A DNA stretch of 59,294 nt from Ruminiclostridium sp. (GCA_017625405.1 JAGALB010000042.1:1-59294); one strand, 5' to 3'. Shown: positions 1 to 10,400, numbered from the stretch's first letter. The notes: a model not told the origin generated them from the sequence alone. Translations and numbers: made by a program.

Positions 1-1000
1 GCGTCACTATCTGCGTCACTGTCCGCATCGGAGTCTGCGTCGCTGTCTGCATCAGAGTCTGCGTCGCTATCGGAATCGCTATCTGCATCAGAGTCCGCGT
101 CACTATCTGCGTCGCTATCAGCATCACTGTCTGCGTCGGATTCTGCATCTGAATCAGCATCTCTGTCTGCGTCTCTGTCTGCATCGGAATCCGCATCACT
201 GTCTGCGTCAGAGTCCGCATCACTGTCTGCATCGGAATCTGCATCGCTATCTGCGTCAGAATCTGCATCGGAATCAGCATCGCTGTCTGCGTCGGAGTCG
301 GCGTCGCTATCGGAATCACTGTCTGCGTCGCTATCGGAATCACTGTCTGCGTCGCTATCGGAATCACTGTCTGAGTCGCTATCTGCATCGGAGTCTGCGT
401 CAGAATCTGCATCGGAATCTGCATCGCTGTCTGCATCGGAATCTGCGTCGGAGTCGGCGTCGGAATCTGCGTCGGAGTCGGCGTCGGAGTCGGCGTCGCT
501 ATCGGAATCACTGTCTGCGTCGCTATCAGCATCACTGTCTGAGTCGCTATCTGCGTCGGAGTCGGCGTCGGAATCTGCGTCGGAGTCTGCATCACTGTCT
601 GCATCAGAATCTGCATCGCTATCTGCATCAGAGTCAGCGTCAGAGTCAGCATCGGAATCCGCATCGCTGTCTGCATCGGAGTCTGCGTCAGAATCTGCAT
701 CGGAATCTGCATCGCTGTCTGCATCGGAGTCGGCGTCACTGTCTGCATCGGAATCTGCGTCAGAGTCAGCATCGGAGTCTGCATCACTATCGGAATCGGA
801 GTCTGCATCGGAATCCGCGTCGCTGTCGGAATCGCTGTCTGCATCAGAGTCTGCGTCGCTATCGGCGTCAGAATCTGCGTCGGAGTCAGCATCGCTGTCC
901 GCGTCGCTATCTGCATCAGAATCTGCGTCACTGTCGGAATCGGAGTCTGCGTCGGAATCTGCGTCGCTGTCGGAATCGCTGTCAGAGTCTGTATCGCCGT
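1..1000 (-). repeat. Low-complexity Asp-Ser/Asp-Ala coding repeat
   Basis: About 1 kb of repeats of GAY-TCN and GAY-GCN codon pairs, read on the minus strand in the frame of the surface protein. The third base and the Ser/Ala choice vary, so the DNA repeat is degenerate while the protein periodicity (Asp at every second position) is strict. It continues past the left edge. Repeats like this change length by slippage and are often collapsed in short-read assemblies, so the true length is uncertain. Confidence 0.95.
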
Positions 1001-2003
1001 CTACGTCAGTGTCATCTTCGCCTTCGGGATTATCATCGTCTATATCAATATTTTCATCAAGCTTGTCATTTACGTCTTCGTCACCTGTAAATGTGCTGGA
1101 ACCGAACTGGTTAACACCGTCAAAATTATCACAAATGAGCTGACCTTCAAAGTGGTTGTGACCATATTCGCCGGCAGAGCTTACAGAAGCGTTGGGCGCA
1201 AGAAGAGAACCCATGCTATCCTGAATTGTTATTCTATCTGCATCAGGAACGTTAAAAAGAATATTGCTGTTGTTTCCGGATGTGTTTGTAATTGTTTCAC
1301 CTGCGTACTTGCTGGTAGCATTAGCAGCAAGATTTACAGAACCTTCACCGACAATATTTACTACAACAGTTGAACCTGCAGGAACGTCAAAATTAAAGCA
1401 TAACTTTCCTGCTTCACCTGTCTGTTCATTGGCAAGAAGAGCATTATACTCATCAACTGTAAGATTAAATACGTTGATCTTCTCATTTGTGCCGACAAAC
1501 TTGATTTCAGCAGCCCAGTCACCCTTCTGAACAGTACCGTTTGCTGCAATACCGGAAAGGTCCTGAGAAACATTCTTGAGATTTTCAAATTCGCTGTCAA
1601 AATCCACACCGGCCTCTTCGCCTGTTACAACGTTACCGGACTGGGTTGAACCACTTCCGACATTGTTGATTACAGTGCTGGAGCCTGTGTAGTAATTTTC
1701 GGGGAGTGTTGCAGTTCCGCCTACAGCAATATTACCGGGACAGTCAGCGCCGTTTACTGTAAAGTTATTCTTTACAAAAACGTTGTAATCAGCAGCAGCG
1801 CCGAGAAGCTTCTTGACAGTTGTGGTGGTGCTTTCTTCAGAGCTTGCGCCCGCCTCAGTATCGCCGACATTGCTTAAAAGATCGTCAACGGAAGCTGCTG
1901 TTTCTGCGGAAGCGGAAACTGAAAGCGCATTTGAAGACATAACGGAAACAGCTGCAGCAAACGCCATAGCTGATCTTATTCTTCTGCGTCTTTTTTCGCT
2001 CAT
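1..2003 (-). CDS. Ser-Asp/Ala-Asp repeat surface protein with choice-of-anchor-A-like domain (3' end off the window)
   Basis: I read this frame directly. It opens with ATG at 2001-2003 behind AAGGAGG and has no stop before the left edge, so at least 667 residues are present and the C-terminus, with any cell-wall anchor, is missing. Residues 1-33 are a signal peptide (basic MSEKRRRR start, hydrophobic core, Ala-rich cleavage region). Residues about 70-300 resemble a choice-of-anchor A adhesin domain: an early '[14 protein letters not shown]' and a late '[14 protein letters not shown]' segment. An acidic linker follows, then about 330 residues in which every second one is Asp and the others alternate between Ser and Ala. 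Sdr/MSCRAMM proteins carry comparable Ser-Asp stalks that hold a binding head away from the wall. Surface adhesion is inferred; the ligand is unknown. The gene has its own promoter and lies downstream of, but apart from, the pilus operon. Confidence 0.85.
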   Translation of the reverse strand, partial: MSEKRRRRIRSAMAFAAAVSVMSSNALSVSASAETAASVDDLLSNVGDTEAGASSEESTTTTVKKLLGAAADYNVFVKNNFTVNGADCPGNIAVGGTATLPENYYTGSSTVINNVGSGSTQSGNVVTGEEAGVDFDSEFENLKNVSQDLSGIAANGTVQKGDWAAEIKFVGTNEKINVFNLTVDEYNALLANEQTGEAGKLCFNFDVPAGSTVVVNIVGEGSVNLAANATSKYAGETITNTSGNNSNILFNVPDADRITIQDSMGSLLAPNASVSSAGEYGHNHFEGQLICDNFDGVNQFGSSTFTGDEDVNDKLDENIDIDDDNPEGEDDTDVDGDTDSDSDSDSDADSDADSDSDSDADSDADSDADSDADSDADSDADSDADSDADSDSDSDADSDADSDSDSDADSDADSDADSDADSDADSDADSDADSDADSDADSDADSDADSDADSDADSDADSDADSDADSDADSDADSDADSDADSDSDSDADSDADSDSDSDADSDADSDADSDADSDADSDADSDADSDADSDADSDADSDSDSDSDSDADSDSDSDADSDSDSDADSDADSDADSDADSDADSDADSDADSDADSDADSDADSDADRDADRDADSDAESDADSDADSDADSDADSDADSDSDSDADSDADSDADSDADSDADSD

Positions 2004-2073
2004 AACGGATTCCTCCTTATGTATTTTTCATAGATTTAAGATTTCATAGATTAAATCGGGATTTTGTGGTACG

Positions 2074-2114
2074 CCGGAAAATGGGGAAATCCGGAAAAAG
2101 GGTATACTTACCCT
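2074..2114 (-). promoter_or_regulatory. Two hairpins in the adhesin 5' leader, one attenuator-like
   Basis: The leader between the promoter and the ATG at 2003 is about 120 nt. In the mRNA sense the first hairpin has stem AGGGTA/TACCCT (2099-2114) and is followed directly by TTTT. The second has stem CCGGA/TCCGG (2074-2094). The first looks like a very short intrinsic terminator. Control by attenuation is inference. Confidence 0.4.
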
Positions 2115-2133
2115 ACTATACCTATTCTATGTC

Positions 2134-2162
2134 ATTATACCATATTTTGGCTTTGTTGTCAA
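2134..2162 (-). promoter_or_regulatory. Sigma-A promoter of the repeat surface protein
   Basis: On the minus strand TTGACA (2157-2162) and TATAAT (2134-2139) are both perfect consensus and are separated by exactly 17 bp. This is one of the strongest promoters in the window and predicts high expression unless the leader attenuates it. Confidence 0.85.
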
Positions 2163-2248
2163 CAAAATCAGGTATTTTTATCACAATTTCCATTGTTGTA
2201 TTTTAACAAAGTTTAAGTGTTGTTTTGTTCACTATAAACAAAAATAAT

Positions 2249-2297
2249 TAAAAACGGGCTTAATCGGCTTTATTTAGCCTTTTAAGTCCGTTTTTTA
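2249..2297 (-). terminator. Intrinsic terminator of the pilus operon
   Basis: An inverted repeat AAAACGGGCTTAA / TTAAGTCCGTTTT (one mismatch) with a nested GGCT/AGCC stem lies just after the pilT stop. In the minus sense the stem ends in GTTTTTAATTATTTTTG. It separates the operon from the surface-protein gene. Confidence 0.75.
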
Positions 2298-2299
2298 AG

Positions 2300-3358
2300 T
2301 TATAAACTACTTACCCTTTTCTTCATAATTTCAGGGTTATAAGCAAACTCAACCGCTGTTTCTGAAGTAATAATTCCTTTACGGAACATATCGAGAATAC
2401 AGCTGTCCATTGTCTGCATTCCGGGGGAGGACTGAAGTATCGTATCGATCTGATGAGTCTTCTCCTCACGTATCATTGTTTTTATCGCACTGTTCATTGA
2501 CATTATTTCAAACGCAGGAACAAGCGTTCCGTCAACAGACGGCAGAAGCTGCTGGGAAACAACGCCCTTAAGCACCATGGAAAGCTGGATTCTTATCTGA
2601 CGCTGCTGATTTATGGGGAACACGTCGATAATTCTGTCAATAGTGCTTGCTGCGCCCAGTGTATGAAGTGTTGAAAGCACAAGCTGACCTGTTTCGGCAG
2701 CAGTCATGGCAACGCTGATAGTTTCATAGTCACGCATTTCACCCAGCAGAATTACATCGGGAGATTGTCTGAGGGCTGCACGGAGCGCATCAAGGTAGCT
2801 GTTTGTGTCAAGATTGATTTCACGCTGGCTTATAATACTCTTATCATGACGGTGGAGAAACTCGATAGGATCTTCGATTGTGATAATATGATTCTTCTGA
2901 GTGGAATTAATGCGGTTTATAATACAGGAAAGAGTTGTTGATTTACCGTTACTTGCCGCACCTGTGATAAGCACGATGCCGCCCTTGCATTTGCTGAACT
3001 CCATAACCTGCTCGGGTATACCCAGCTTTTGTGCATCGGGAAGTTCGAAAGGCACAAATCTGAGAACAGCCGCAAAAGAACCACGCTGTTTGTATATGTT
3101 TGCTCTGAAACGTCCCATTCCGCTTACAGAGAACGAAAAGTCCATTTCCCTTTCAGGAAGCTTGTCATTTTCAAGCGGCATGTTTGAAATTTTAAAAATC
3201 TCACGGACAAGCGCTTCCGTATCAGCTGTTGTCAGAATTCCTTCACCAAGCCTTGAAATAACGCCGTGCGCTTTATAACTGAGAGGTGCACCGCCGACAA
3301 TAAATATATCCGAAGCTGAATTATCAGTCGCAGTTTTTAAAATTGAAAATAAATCCAT
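2300..3358 (-). CDS. pilT: PilT-family type IV pilus retraction ATPase
   Basis: A hexameric ATPase of the PilT/GspE superfamily, expected on the cytoplasmic face of a type IV pilus, where it depolymerises the fibre. Visible motifs: Walker A GAASNGKST (Asn where Ser is usual), Asp box 'TIEDPIEF', Walker B 'PDVILLGEMRD', His box 'LSTLHTLGAASTIDRI' and the C-terminal PilT region around 'AIKTMIREEKTHQI' and 'GMQTMDSCI'. That C-terminal region favours PilT over PilB. The ATG at 3358 is chosen because AGGAGAA lies 8 nt upstream; a longer frame from 3424 would overlap the preceding gene. The protein has 352 residues, a normal PilT length. It is the last gene of the operon, 22 nt after its neighbour, and is followed by a terminator. 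No PilB, PilM or prepilin peptidase gene is in the window. Confidence 0.92.
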   Translation of the reverse strand: MDLFSILKTATDNSASDIFIVGGAPLSYKAHGVISRLGEGILTTADTEALVREIFKISNMPLENDKLPEREMDFSFSVSGMGRFRANIYKQRGSFAAVLRFVPFELPDAQKLGIPEQVMEFSKCKGGIVLITGAASNGKSTTLSCIINRINSTQKNHIITIEDPIEFLHRHDKSIISQREINLDTNSYLDALRAALRQSPDVILLGEMRDYETISVAMTAAETGQLVLSTLHTLGAASTIDRIIDVFPINQQRQIRIQLSMVLKGVVSQQLLPSVDGTLVPAFEIMSMNSAIKTMIREEKTHQIDTILQSSPGMQTMDSCILDMFRKGIITSETAVEFAYNPEIMKKRVSSL

Positions 3359-3380
3359 AAAATATTTCTCCTGTATAATT

Positions 3381-3911
3381 TTATCCCAGTGCCGAACCGT
3401 CCCAGACACCGAGAGTTTCTTCACTATCTTCGCCGGAAGCAGCCACGGTTTTCCACTCCTCTATGCGATAACGCCCTCCGTCACGGGGAGTATCAAAAAA
3501 CAGTATTTTTACTGAAATCTCAGTATTATCGGTAACAGGACAGGCATAGGATGCAAGGAAGCCTTCCTGCACTCTTTTTAAGACGGGAGTAACCGCATAA
3601 ACCCTGTCATTTTGTTCTGCAAGCTTTTCTTCGCATATTGCCTCAAAGCTGTCAGAGAAAAATCCTGTTCCGTGCGCCTCGTAAGCCGCTTCATCCAATG
3701 CACAAAGCACTTCATTCGCTATACCGTCGGCAAGATAATAAGATGATGTATAATAAATACTTTTTTCATTGAGCTTGTCATTTGCTCTTGCCGCCTGGTA
3801 GGATAAGGAAGCAAGCACCGTAAGGCAGATGACTGCAAAAAGCATAATAAGCGTGACATAGCCTACACCCATGCCTCTTTCCTGGAACAGTGACTTTCTG
3901 TTATCATTCAT
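3381..3911 (-). CDS. Pilus-associated membrane protein (PilX/minor-pilin-like)
   Basis: A protein of 176 residues with one N-terminal membrane helix at about 14-36 and a polar, probably extracytoplasmic remainder. Such proteins between PilC and PilT usually act as minor pilins or assembly factors, but no prepilin cleavage site (G-F-T-L-x-E) is visible. The ATG at 3911 has GGGAGGT 7 nt upstream; a GTG at 3920 overlaps that site and is less likely. It overlaps the previous gene by 8 nt, which points to translational coupling. Family-level function is inferred from position. Confidence 0.7.
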   Translation of the reverse strand: MNDNRKSLFQERGMGVGYVTLIMLFAVICLTVLASLSYQAARANDKLNEKSIYYTSSYYLADGIANEVLCALDEAAYEAHGTGFFSDSFEAICEEKLAEQNDRVYAVTPVLKRVQEGFLASYACPVTDNTEISVKILFFDTPRDGGRYRIEEWKTVAASGEDSEETLGVWDGSALG

Positions 3912-4371
3912 CTGCGGCACCTCCCTTAGTCGGGAAATACGCTTCGCAGATTACAGGCGAAAACAGTTTTCCTTTGTTCGTCCTGAACTCAAACTCCAGA
4001 CATGAAAGTCTGCCCGCTTCGGTTTCATTGGTGTTCTGAAGCATTGACAGTATAATTTCCCCATCCTCACAGGGCATCATATTATCATCAAGACGGATTT
4101 CAGCAATATGACCATCAGAAACGCCTGCATCCCCGCCGAAAACAATTTCAGCAGCTTCGGTGAAATCACCTGTAACAGCAAATGCTTCCGCTATTGACTG
4201 AGAACAGATAAGCGCATTCTCCACAAGTTCACTGTGCTTCTGCCTGTGATCTGCCGCCGCAAAAATACCCAGTATTACTGCCGCTGAAAAACTGAAGAAA
4301 AGCAGTATGACAATCAGCTCGATAAAAAACAGATTGGCAGGTCTCAGCCTTGCTTTACTGTTGGTTTTCAA
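3904..4371 (-). CDS. Minor-pilin-like protein
   Basis: The N-terminus carries 'RPANLFFIELIVILLFF', which resembles the (F)xxIELIVvi helix of type IV prepilins, including the Glu at the usual +5 region. The Gly before the cleavage site is not present, so processing is uncertain. The rest is a soluble domain of about 110 residues. The start is not certain: TTG at 4371 is spaced 8 nt from GGTGG, while GTG at 4383 abuts the ribosome binding site. It overlaps the preceding gene by about 17 nt and the next by 8 nt. Assignment rests on the pilin-like helix and operon position. Confidence 0.65.
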   Translation of the reverse strand: MKTNSKARLRPANLFFIELIVILLFFSFSAAVILGIFAAADHRQKHSELVENALICSQSIAEAFAVTGDFTEAAEIVFGGDAGVSDGHIAEIRLDDNMMPCEDGEIILSMLQNTNETEAGRLSCLEFEFRTNKGKLFSPVICEAYFPTKGGAADE

Positions 4372-4828
4372 CGTGACTACCACCCTTTCTTACAAGCACG
4401 GACGCTGAATTTTCACCGCAGGAAACAGAAATTTCATACAATCCGTTATTTTCAGTAACATTCAAATCATCAGCAGGAACTATAAGCTCTCCGCCATCAG
4501 CTGCTGCCTCTGAGCCGGCAGGAAGATTTCTTTCGTAAATTCCATTTTCGGAAGAATAGATAACACAGAGAATGTTTCCGTTTTCAAGAACGATTCCCTT
4601 TCCGCCATCCATAATTTTACAGCTGTCGGAGGCTCTGATTTTATTCGAAACATATTTTATAGCGGCAGAAGAACCATAAGTCGCTTCGTAACCGCCCGTT
4701 ATACGGCTGTAAATGCCTGCACCCGCACCGATTATCACAATCATGCAGATTGCAAAAATCAGGAACAGCAGCAGACTCGCCGCAGTACCGAGGACACGTG
4801 ATGTTCCCTTGTATCTTACGCCTTTCAT
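4355..4828 (-). CDS. DUF4860-like pilus-cluster membrane protein
   Basis: A short cytoplasmic N-terminus is followed by a strong helix ('LLLFLIFAICMIVIIGAGAGIY', within residues 17-38) and about 115 mostly polar residues. It resembles DUF4860 proteins found beside type II/IV secretion genes in Clostridia; this is recognised by appearance, not by search. The ATG at 4828 has AAGGAG upstream; a TTG at 4849 would run into the previous gene. It starts 1 nt after the preceding stop, so it is translated with its neighbours. Probably a minor pilin or assembly factor. Confidence 0.6.
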   Translation of the reverse strand: MKGVRYKGTSRVLGTAASLLLFLIFAICMIVIIGAGAGIYSRITGGYEATYGSSAAIKYVSNKIRASDSCKIMDGGKGIVLENGNILCVIYSSENGIYERNLPAGSEAAADGGELIVPADDLNVTENNGLYEISVSCGENSASVLVRKGGSHVENQQ

Positions 4829-4829
4829 A

Positions 4830-5144
4830 TCAGGACTCCTTTTCAACAACGGTTACGGAAGGACGGATATTTGCCGCAAAGCATTCGTAATGCACTATGT
4901 AACGGTCATCATCATAATTAAGACCGTAATTTTCAGTAAGGTACGCAAGGTTTTCAGGATATGCACCCTCAAGGGAATAACAGAGGGTTATATCATTTTC
5001 AACCGAGCGTTTTATTGCTTCAAGCTGCTCGGAACGTGTTGCACCGTCAGCGGAATCCATCGCTGCCAGAAACCACACAACCGCAGCAGCAAAGCCTGCT
5101 ATTGCTATCAGCGGAGCTATATACCGTGAAGTCTTGTTTTTCAT
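4830..5144 (-). CDS. Small pilin-like membrane protein
   Basis: 104 residues: a basic start (MKNKTSRY), one membrane helix at about 10-28, then a soluble part containing 'DITLCYSLEGAYPENLAYL'. That segment is reminiscent of the 'A...Y....G.YP..L..L' pattern after the helix in pseudopilins of the GspG type. No prepilin peptidase site precedes the helix. It sits 10 nt after pilC and 1 nt before the next gene. The pseudopilin-like role is inferred. Confidence 0.6.
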   Translation of the reverse strand: MKNKTSRYIAPLIAIAGFAAAVVWFLAAMDSADGATRSEQLEAIKRSVENDITLCYSLEGAYPENLAYLTENYGLNYDDDRYIVHYECFAANIRPSVTVVEKES

Positions 5145-5154
5145 AAATTCACCT

Positions 5155-6192
5155 TTATCCCAGTGCGGACATTATATTCATAAGCGGAATCATTATTGTA
5201 AGAAGAACAGCACCTATCATCACCGCAAGGAGCAGTACAATCACAGGTTCAACCAGCGAAAGAAGATTTGAAACCGTGCGCTGCGCTTCCTCATTTGTGC
5301 GGATGCTGATTTTTCGCCATACTGCATCAAACGAACCCGATGTATACGCAATTTTCAGTGAACGGGCATACATTTTGGGAAGGATACCCGATTCGCATAT
5401 TGCTTCCGAAAAATATTCACCCTTACGCACTCTCTCAAGGCAGTCAGAAAGCTGTGCGGAAAGTTTTTTATCGGATATAAGCCCTGCACAGTGTTCCAGT
5501 GCTTCTTCAGGCTCGATTCCGCTGGTTATCATAAGGCACATGGCGTCTGCAAGCTTCGCCTGGGCAAGTGTACGTGAAATACCCCTTGTCAGCGGGAATA
5601 CCGAAGCGAGCTTCAGCACGGCCTTTTTCACAGGCGGTACAAGAAGAATAATTCCGATAAGCACTATCAGGGCAATCAGCACAATCAGAATAATCTCGCC
5701 TGCTCCGTAGGCAATACTTACTATATCCTGTACGGCAGAGCCGATGCCTGTATCGAACTGAGAGAAAATCTCGGTAAACATAGGTATGATTTTCACTACG
5801 AGAATTATCATAACTACGGTCATCATCACAAGCAGCATACACGGATGGAAAACCGCATACCTGACAGTGCGCTCCATATCGGCACGGCCTTCGTAATATT
5901 CAGAAAGACCCTTCAGGGTTTCGTCAAGCTTACCCGACATACCGCCTATTTCGGTCATTCTGACAGAATATTCGGGAAAAGCACCGCTTTCGGCTATCGC
6001 TTCGGAAAGAGGCATTCCCTGTTCGGTCTTTTCAGCAAGAAATCTGCATATTGCAGAAATATTGCTGTCCTCCATATCCTCGGAAAGTATTTCAAGACCA
6101 TCATCAAGCTGCATACCAGTATTGATCATAAGCCACAGCTGTTCAAAAAAGAATGCAGTCTGTTCAAAATTCAGCTTTTTCAATTTTGCCAT
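5155..6192 (-). CDS. pilC: PilC/GspF-family inner-membrane platform protein
   Basis: 345 residues with the two-repeat architecture of the T2SS F domain. Each half has a soluble helical part ('FEQLWLMINTGMQLDDGLEIL' and 'LADAMCLMITSGIEPEEALEHC') followed by membrane helices. A pair of helices lies at about 113-190 and a C-terminal helix at about 310-340. In type IV pili this protein forms the membrane platform on which the ATPases act. It begins 17 nt after the transglutaminase-like gene and precedes the pilin-like genes. The start ATG has GAAAGGACG upstream. Confidence 0.88.
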   Translation of the reverse strand: MAKLKKLNFEQTAFFFEQLWLMINTGMQLDDGLEILSEDMEDSNISAICRFLAEKTEQGMPLSEAIAESGAFPEYSVRMTEIGGMSGKLDETLKGLSEYYEGRADMERTVRYAVFHPCMLLVMMTVVMIILVVKIIPMFTEIFSQFDTGIGSAVQDIVSIAYGAGEIILIVLIALIVLIGIILLVPPVKKAVLKLASVFPLTRGISRTLAQAKLADAMCLMITSGIEPEEALEHCAGLISDKKLSAQLSDCLERVRKGEYFSEAICESGILPKMYARSLKIAYTSGSFDAVWRKISIRTNEEAQRTVSNLLSLVEPVIVLLLAVMIGAVLLTIMIPLMNIMSALG

Positions 6193-6209
6193 GAGATTTA
6201 CGTCCTTTC

Positions 6210-7463
6210 TCAGTATCTGTAAACTGATGCATAATTTCCGCTGTCGGAAATATAATCAGCTATACTTTTCTTGTTTTCAGCACTTGCATAAAATGTCGCA
6301 TCAACAATATTGTACCCTTTGTTCTTCAGCAGAAGCTCAGGCGTTATCCAGCCCGTCTCCTTTGTGTAGACTTCATTCCATGCATGGTATATGTCATCTG
6401 CGGCATATCCGATGACAAGACGTGTAGGTATACCCTGCGAACGGCACATTGCCGCAAACAGGGATGCATAATCAAAACAGATACCCTTTTTCACCTTAAG
6501 CACCTTGTCGGGGTCAGGGATATAACCGCTCTGGACCGTAGCGGCAAGATTATAGTCATAGGTCACGTTATCTGTTATAAACGCAAATATCGCCGCTATT
6601 TTTTCTATATCATCCTTTGCACCTCCGCAAAGCTCTGCGGATTTAATGACACAATCGGATTTTTCATCAAACATTGAATAACTGTTGGGATACAGATACA
6701 TTCCGACTTCATCGGCAATTTTCACCTTAACCGAAATATCAAGAACGGACATATACATTTTGCCGTCATACTGCTCGTAAATCTGTATACGATAATCGCC
6801 GCTTCCCTGCATAAGCGGAAAATATGTTTTTTCTCCCGTAACGGGAAGGTCATGGTCGCAGGTCACACCGTTACAGACAATTCTCAGCTTCGCCTTTTTA
6901 CTGCTGCCGCTGTACGAGGCGCTTATATAACCGTCAGAAGCGTTGCTGTAATCAACCGAAGCTGTACCCGCATCCTCTTTTTCTGTACCGGGAGAGCTTA
7001 CCTTGCTGACCTTTATTTCAGCAGGCGGCTTCTGTGCTGCAGGCACGCTCGTTTCCGAAATCAGCTGAGTCTGCGACGTCGCCGTAACGGATTCAGTTGT
7101 CTGTGACGTGGTAGTTGTGGTAGTTACAGAAACAGAGGTTATCGTTTCCGTTGTTTCTTCAGAAGAAATCGTTGTTTCCTGAACAGATGTAATCTCTTCG
7201 GAAACAGTCGTTGTTTCTTCTTCCGATGTGGTTGATACGGTTGTAGTTGTTTTTTCTTCCGTAGTTATAACCGCCGATGTTGTCGTCTGCGACGGCTCTG
7301 AAGAGCTGTCAGTTGCTTCAGTTGTGGTGATGACAGCAGTCACAGGCGGATTATCCGACGCATAAGTATGTACGGAGGAAGATACCTGATTTGCCGCACA
7401 TGACGAACAGAGCAGAATCGCCGCACAAAGCGACAATATCCGCATTAATGGCGATTTACGCAT
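6210..7463 (-). CDS. Transglutaminase-like lipoprotein with Thr-rich linker
   Basis: The N-terminus has a lipoprotein-type signal ending in 'LLCSSCAAN'. Residues about 35-150 form a low-complexity Thr/Ser/Glu linker, then an all-beta stretch, then a transglutaminase core near residues 320-400: 'GICFDYASLFAAMCRSQGIPTRL' with the catalytic Cys, 'HAWNEVY' with the His, and 'IVDATF' with the Asp. Such domains act as proteases, amidases or crosslinkers, so the reaction is not set by sequence alone. The ATG at 7463 has GAAAGGAGGAAG upstream; an ATG at 7481 overlaps that site. It lies between the CapA fusion and pilC in one operon, so it may process or crosslink pilus or surface components (inference). 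Confidence 0.82.
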   Translation of the reverse strand: MRKSPLMRILSLCAAILLCSSCAANQVSSSVHTYASDNPPVTAVITTTEATDSSSEPSQTTTSAVITTEEKTTTTVSTTSEEETTTVSEEITSVQETTISSEETTETITSVSVTTTTTTSQTTESVTATSQTQLISETSVPAAQKPPAEIKVSKVSSPGTEKEDAGTASVDYSNASDGYISASYSGSSKKAKLRIVCNGVTCDHDLPVTGEKTYFPLMQGSGDYRIQIYEQYDGKMYMSVLDISVKVKIADEVGMYLYPNSYSMFDEKSDCVIKSAELCGGAKDDIEKIAAIFAFITDNVTYDYNLAATVQSGYIPDPDKVLKVKKGICFDYASLFAAMCRSQGIPTRLVIGYAADDIYHAWNEVYTKETGWITPELLLKNKGYNIVDATFYASAENKKSIADYISDSGNYASVYRY

Positions 7464-7495
7464 ATATCTTCCTCCTTTCATTATTATAAATAATA

Positions 7496-10400
7496 TCAGC
7501 GTTCCAGTCTGAGATTTCTCATAGAAATATAGGCGTCGTCAGCCTTGGTGAATTTACGCTGTTTTCCTCCGCTGAGAATATGTGCAAGGAATACGCCTGC
7601 TTCACGGTAGAATTCGTGCTCATAGTGCACCATACGTGCACCGCCCAGGGGATATTTATCAGAAGCATAGAAATGCTTTGAAATATCAATGACAGCACAA
7701 TCTGTCTGGTTGATGAACAGATCTTCACAATAAGCAATGAATTCACGCTTGCGTTCAAGATAAGGATCTTCATCCATCTTTTCAATACGCTTGTAGAGAT
7801 TTACAAAGCAGTCCTTGAGATCCGCTTTTATCAGCACTATGTTATTGCCATAAAGATTCATCATATCAAAGGCAAAGTGAGTAATCGCATCACGGCATTC
7901 CTGCATCGTGCGCTTATCAAACAGATAACAGGGCTCGCATTTGCTTTCGATACCCTTATAAAAGGCAGTCTTGCGGATAAAGTCGTCAACTTCAAAAAGT
8001 CCGCCCTTATATTCATTCATATTGCAGATAACGTCATAGAAATCCACAACAAGCCATTTCGCATGTTCTGCTTTCAGCTGCTCCAGACCGTTACGGGCAA
8101 AGGAATCAGCCATCGTGCGCCTGCGCCATGCATTGTTTTTAAATTCAGACAATTCCTCGGGTACTTCAACAGGAACAGGCTTGTCATATGCAAGAACAGG
8201 ACACTGCTTGAAAATATATTTTCCTATACCCGAATTCTTGCAGCAATTGAAAATTTCTCTTGAAATACAGCTGCCCCAGATATCGGCTGTGCGGTTTCTG
8301 AGCTGAACAGCATACTGTTCAAACTGTTCAGGCTTGTCTCTCAGCAGGAAAACACGCTCAGCAGATTCGGCACTTACATATATTCCGGTTTCATCGGAAA
8401 GAAGCTTTGCTATCTTCTTCACTATATTGAATTTTCCTTCAAATGCAGGAGCATAGAAAGAATATGAACGGCTGATATCGCCCGCCAGCACCGCACGTAT
8501 AAGCTTTGCAACCGTAATAAGCTCCGCAGCACCCGGATCATCCGCAAAGAATGTGGAAATTTTTCCAAGACTTGCAGTTCCGCACTTTTTAAGCTTTAAA
8601 AGACGGCTCTTATTGGCTGCGGTAAATTCCTTGCTTGTGTAGGCAATAATCACATCTGCCGCATTGTTCATATCAAGCAGCCAGCTCTGGAAGGATCTCG
8701 CAATCATATTTTCATAGCAATTAAGTACTCGTTCCATCCATATATCCAGGTCAGGCATATCGACACAGCGACGGTTGTTTCTGACAATTTTCTTTACAGC
8801 ATTATATGCGTCATTGAAATAATACTGTTCAAAATTACTGGGAGAGCTTCCTGCTGTAAAATAATGGCGGGAAAGATTTACCACAGACGGATCTGTAAGA
8901 TTGATGAAATATTCTTCCATCTCGGCAATCTGGTTGTTGAGCGAGCTGCGCAGAGGAATATTACGCAGTTCGGTTCCGCCCTTTACAAACTTATCAGGGA
9001 ACTGATATCTGAAAAGAATTATACGCTCGGATGGGAATTCAGACAATACCGCCTCAGCATACTTCTTGACAAGGGGTTTCCAGAATCTTTCCTCATATGG
9101 CGGCTTTATACGTGTGAATTCTTCCATGCGGTTATTATAGAAATTGGATTTCAGGAAACGGTTGTTGCCTGTATAGAGTGTACCGTTTCTTTCATAGCAG
9201 GAAACGCCTGCGGCTGTGTAGAAATCCACCGCAATATAATCGGCATCGCTGTTTTTGAGATATTCGGCAAAGCCCTTTCCCACATCAAGCTCAAGGGATG
9301 TTGTCATACCCTTTGTAGGCAGTGCTTCTCCACTGCATGACGTGAGCTGAGAAACAAGCAGAGGGTATTTATCCACATCGGCAAAATTGCCTGCATCAAA
9401 TATTCTTTCAAGGATAACCGAGCCGCTGAGCAGAATTTCGGGACGGTATTCAAAAGGCTGTATCTCTTCACCCATTGTTTCCTTTGTTCTCGCAAGGGAT
9501 CTCTTTGAAGCGTCATTGAAATAGTTATCAACGGGATGAACGGTAACACCGCAGGGAGAGTTTGCGCTCATACAGGGAATATAGGAAATGTCAGCTTCAA
9601 TTTCCTCACCTGCACGGAAAAGCTCTACACGCAGAATTACACTGTCACGGTTTTCGTTAAGCTCAGCCTGAGAGCTTATGAAATTGCCGAGAGAATATGC
9701 ACAGGGCACTCTTCTTCCTCTGGGAGTTGTGACATAACGGAATTCCTGAATCATGTGGGGATGAGAACCCACAATAAGGTCAACACCGCAAAGCGCCATG
9801 AACTGTGACTCCTGAATCTGCTTCTCCTTTACCGTTTTTGAGTTCATACTTCCCCAGTGCTGGTATGCAACCACATATTCCGCACCGCCGCCTCTTGCAA
9901 GATCGTACATACGCTGGAAGTATTCACGGCTGTATGTGCCTCTGGTATCGGGAGTTATTTCGGGTATATTATTTTCGTGACCGTTGGATATCATTGTAAA
10001 GGCTATAAAGCCCACACGTATTCCGTTTATGTCACGGAACACGGGGTTATCGCCGAGAGAGCCGAGATTGTACATACCCAGCTGCTTTACACTTTCAACA
10101 GTGGCGCAAAGACCCTCATAGCCTGTATCACAGGAGTGATTGTTTGCAGTTACAAGCATATCAAAGCCTGCTTCCGCCACCGCTGAAAGGAAGGTTGACG
10201 GAGAGTTGCAGTTGGGAGCGCCGCTGTCAAGACGGAGCTGCTCATATTCATAAGGCACAGGGTCATAACAGGTGGTTTCAAGAACACCTACGCTGAAATC
10301 GGCCTCTTTAAGTATTTTACGTACAGGATTGAAGCTGTCGTGAAAGTCAAACTGGCGTGAGGAGCAGGCACGCTGATGGTTTACAGCGCACATAAGGTCG

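Noticed and set aside
1-1000. CRISPR-like array
   Set aside because: Periodicity is codon-level with no constant repeat and unique spacers; it encodes an Asp-Ser/Asp-Ala stalk in one open frame.
1152-2049. Short plus-strand and minus-strand frames across the adhesin head
   Set aside because: They lie opposite or out of phase with the long open minus frame that has signal peptide, ribosome binding site and promoter.
8864-9340. 158-codon plus-strand frame inside the CapA fusion
   Set aside because: Cys- and Ile-rich composition without motif; shadow of a gene with clear domains.
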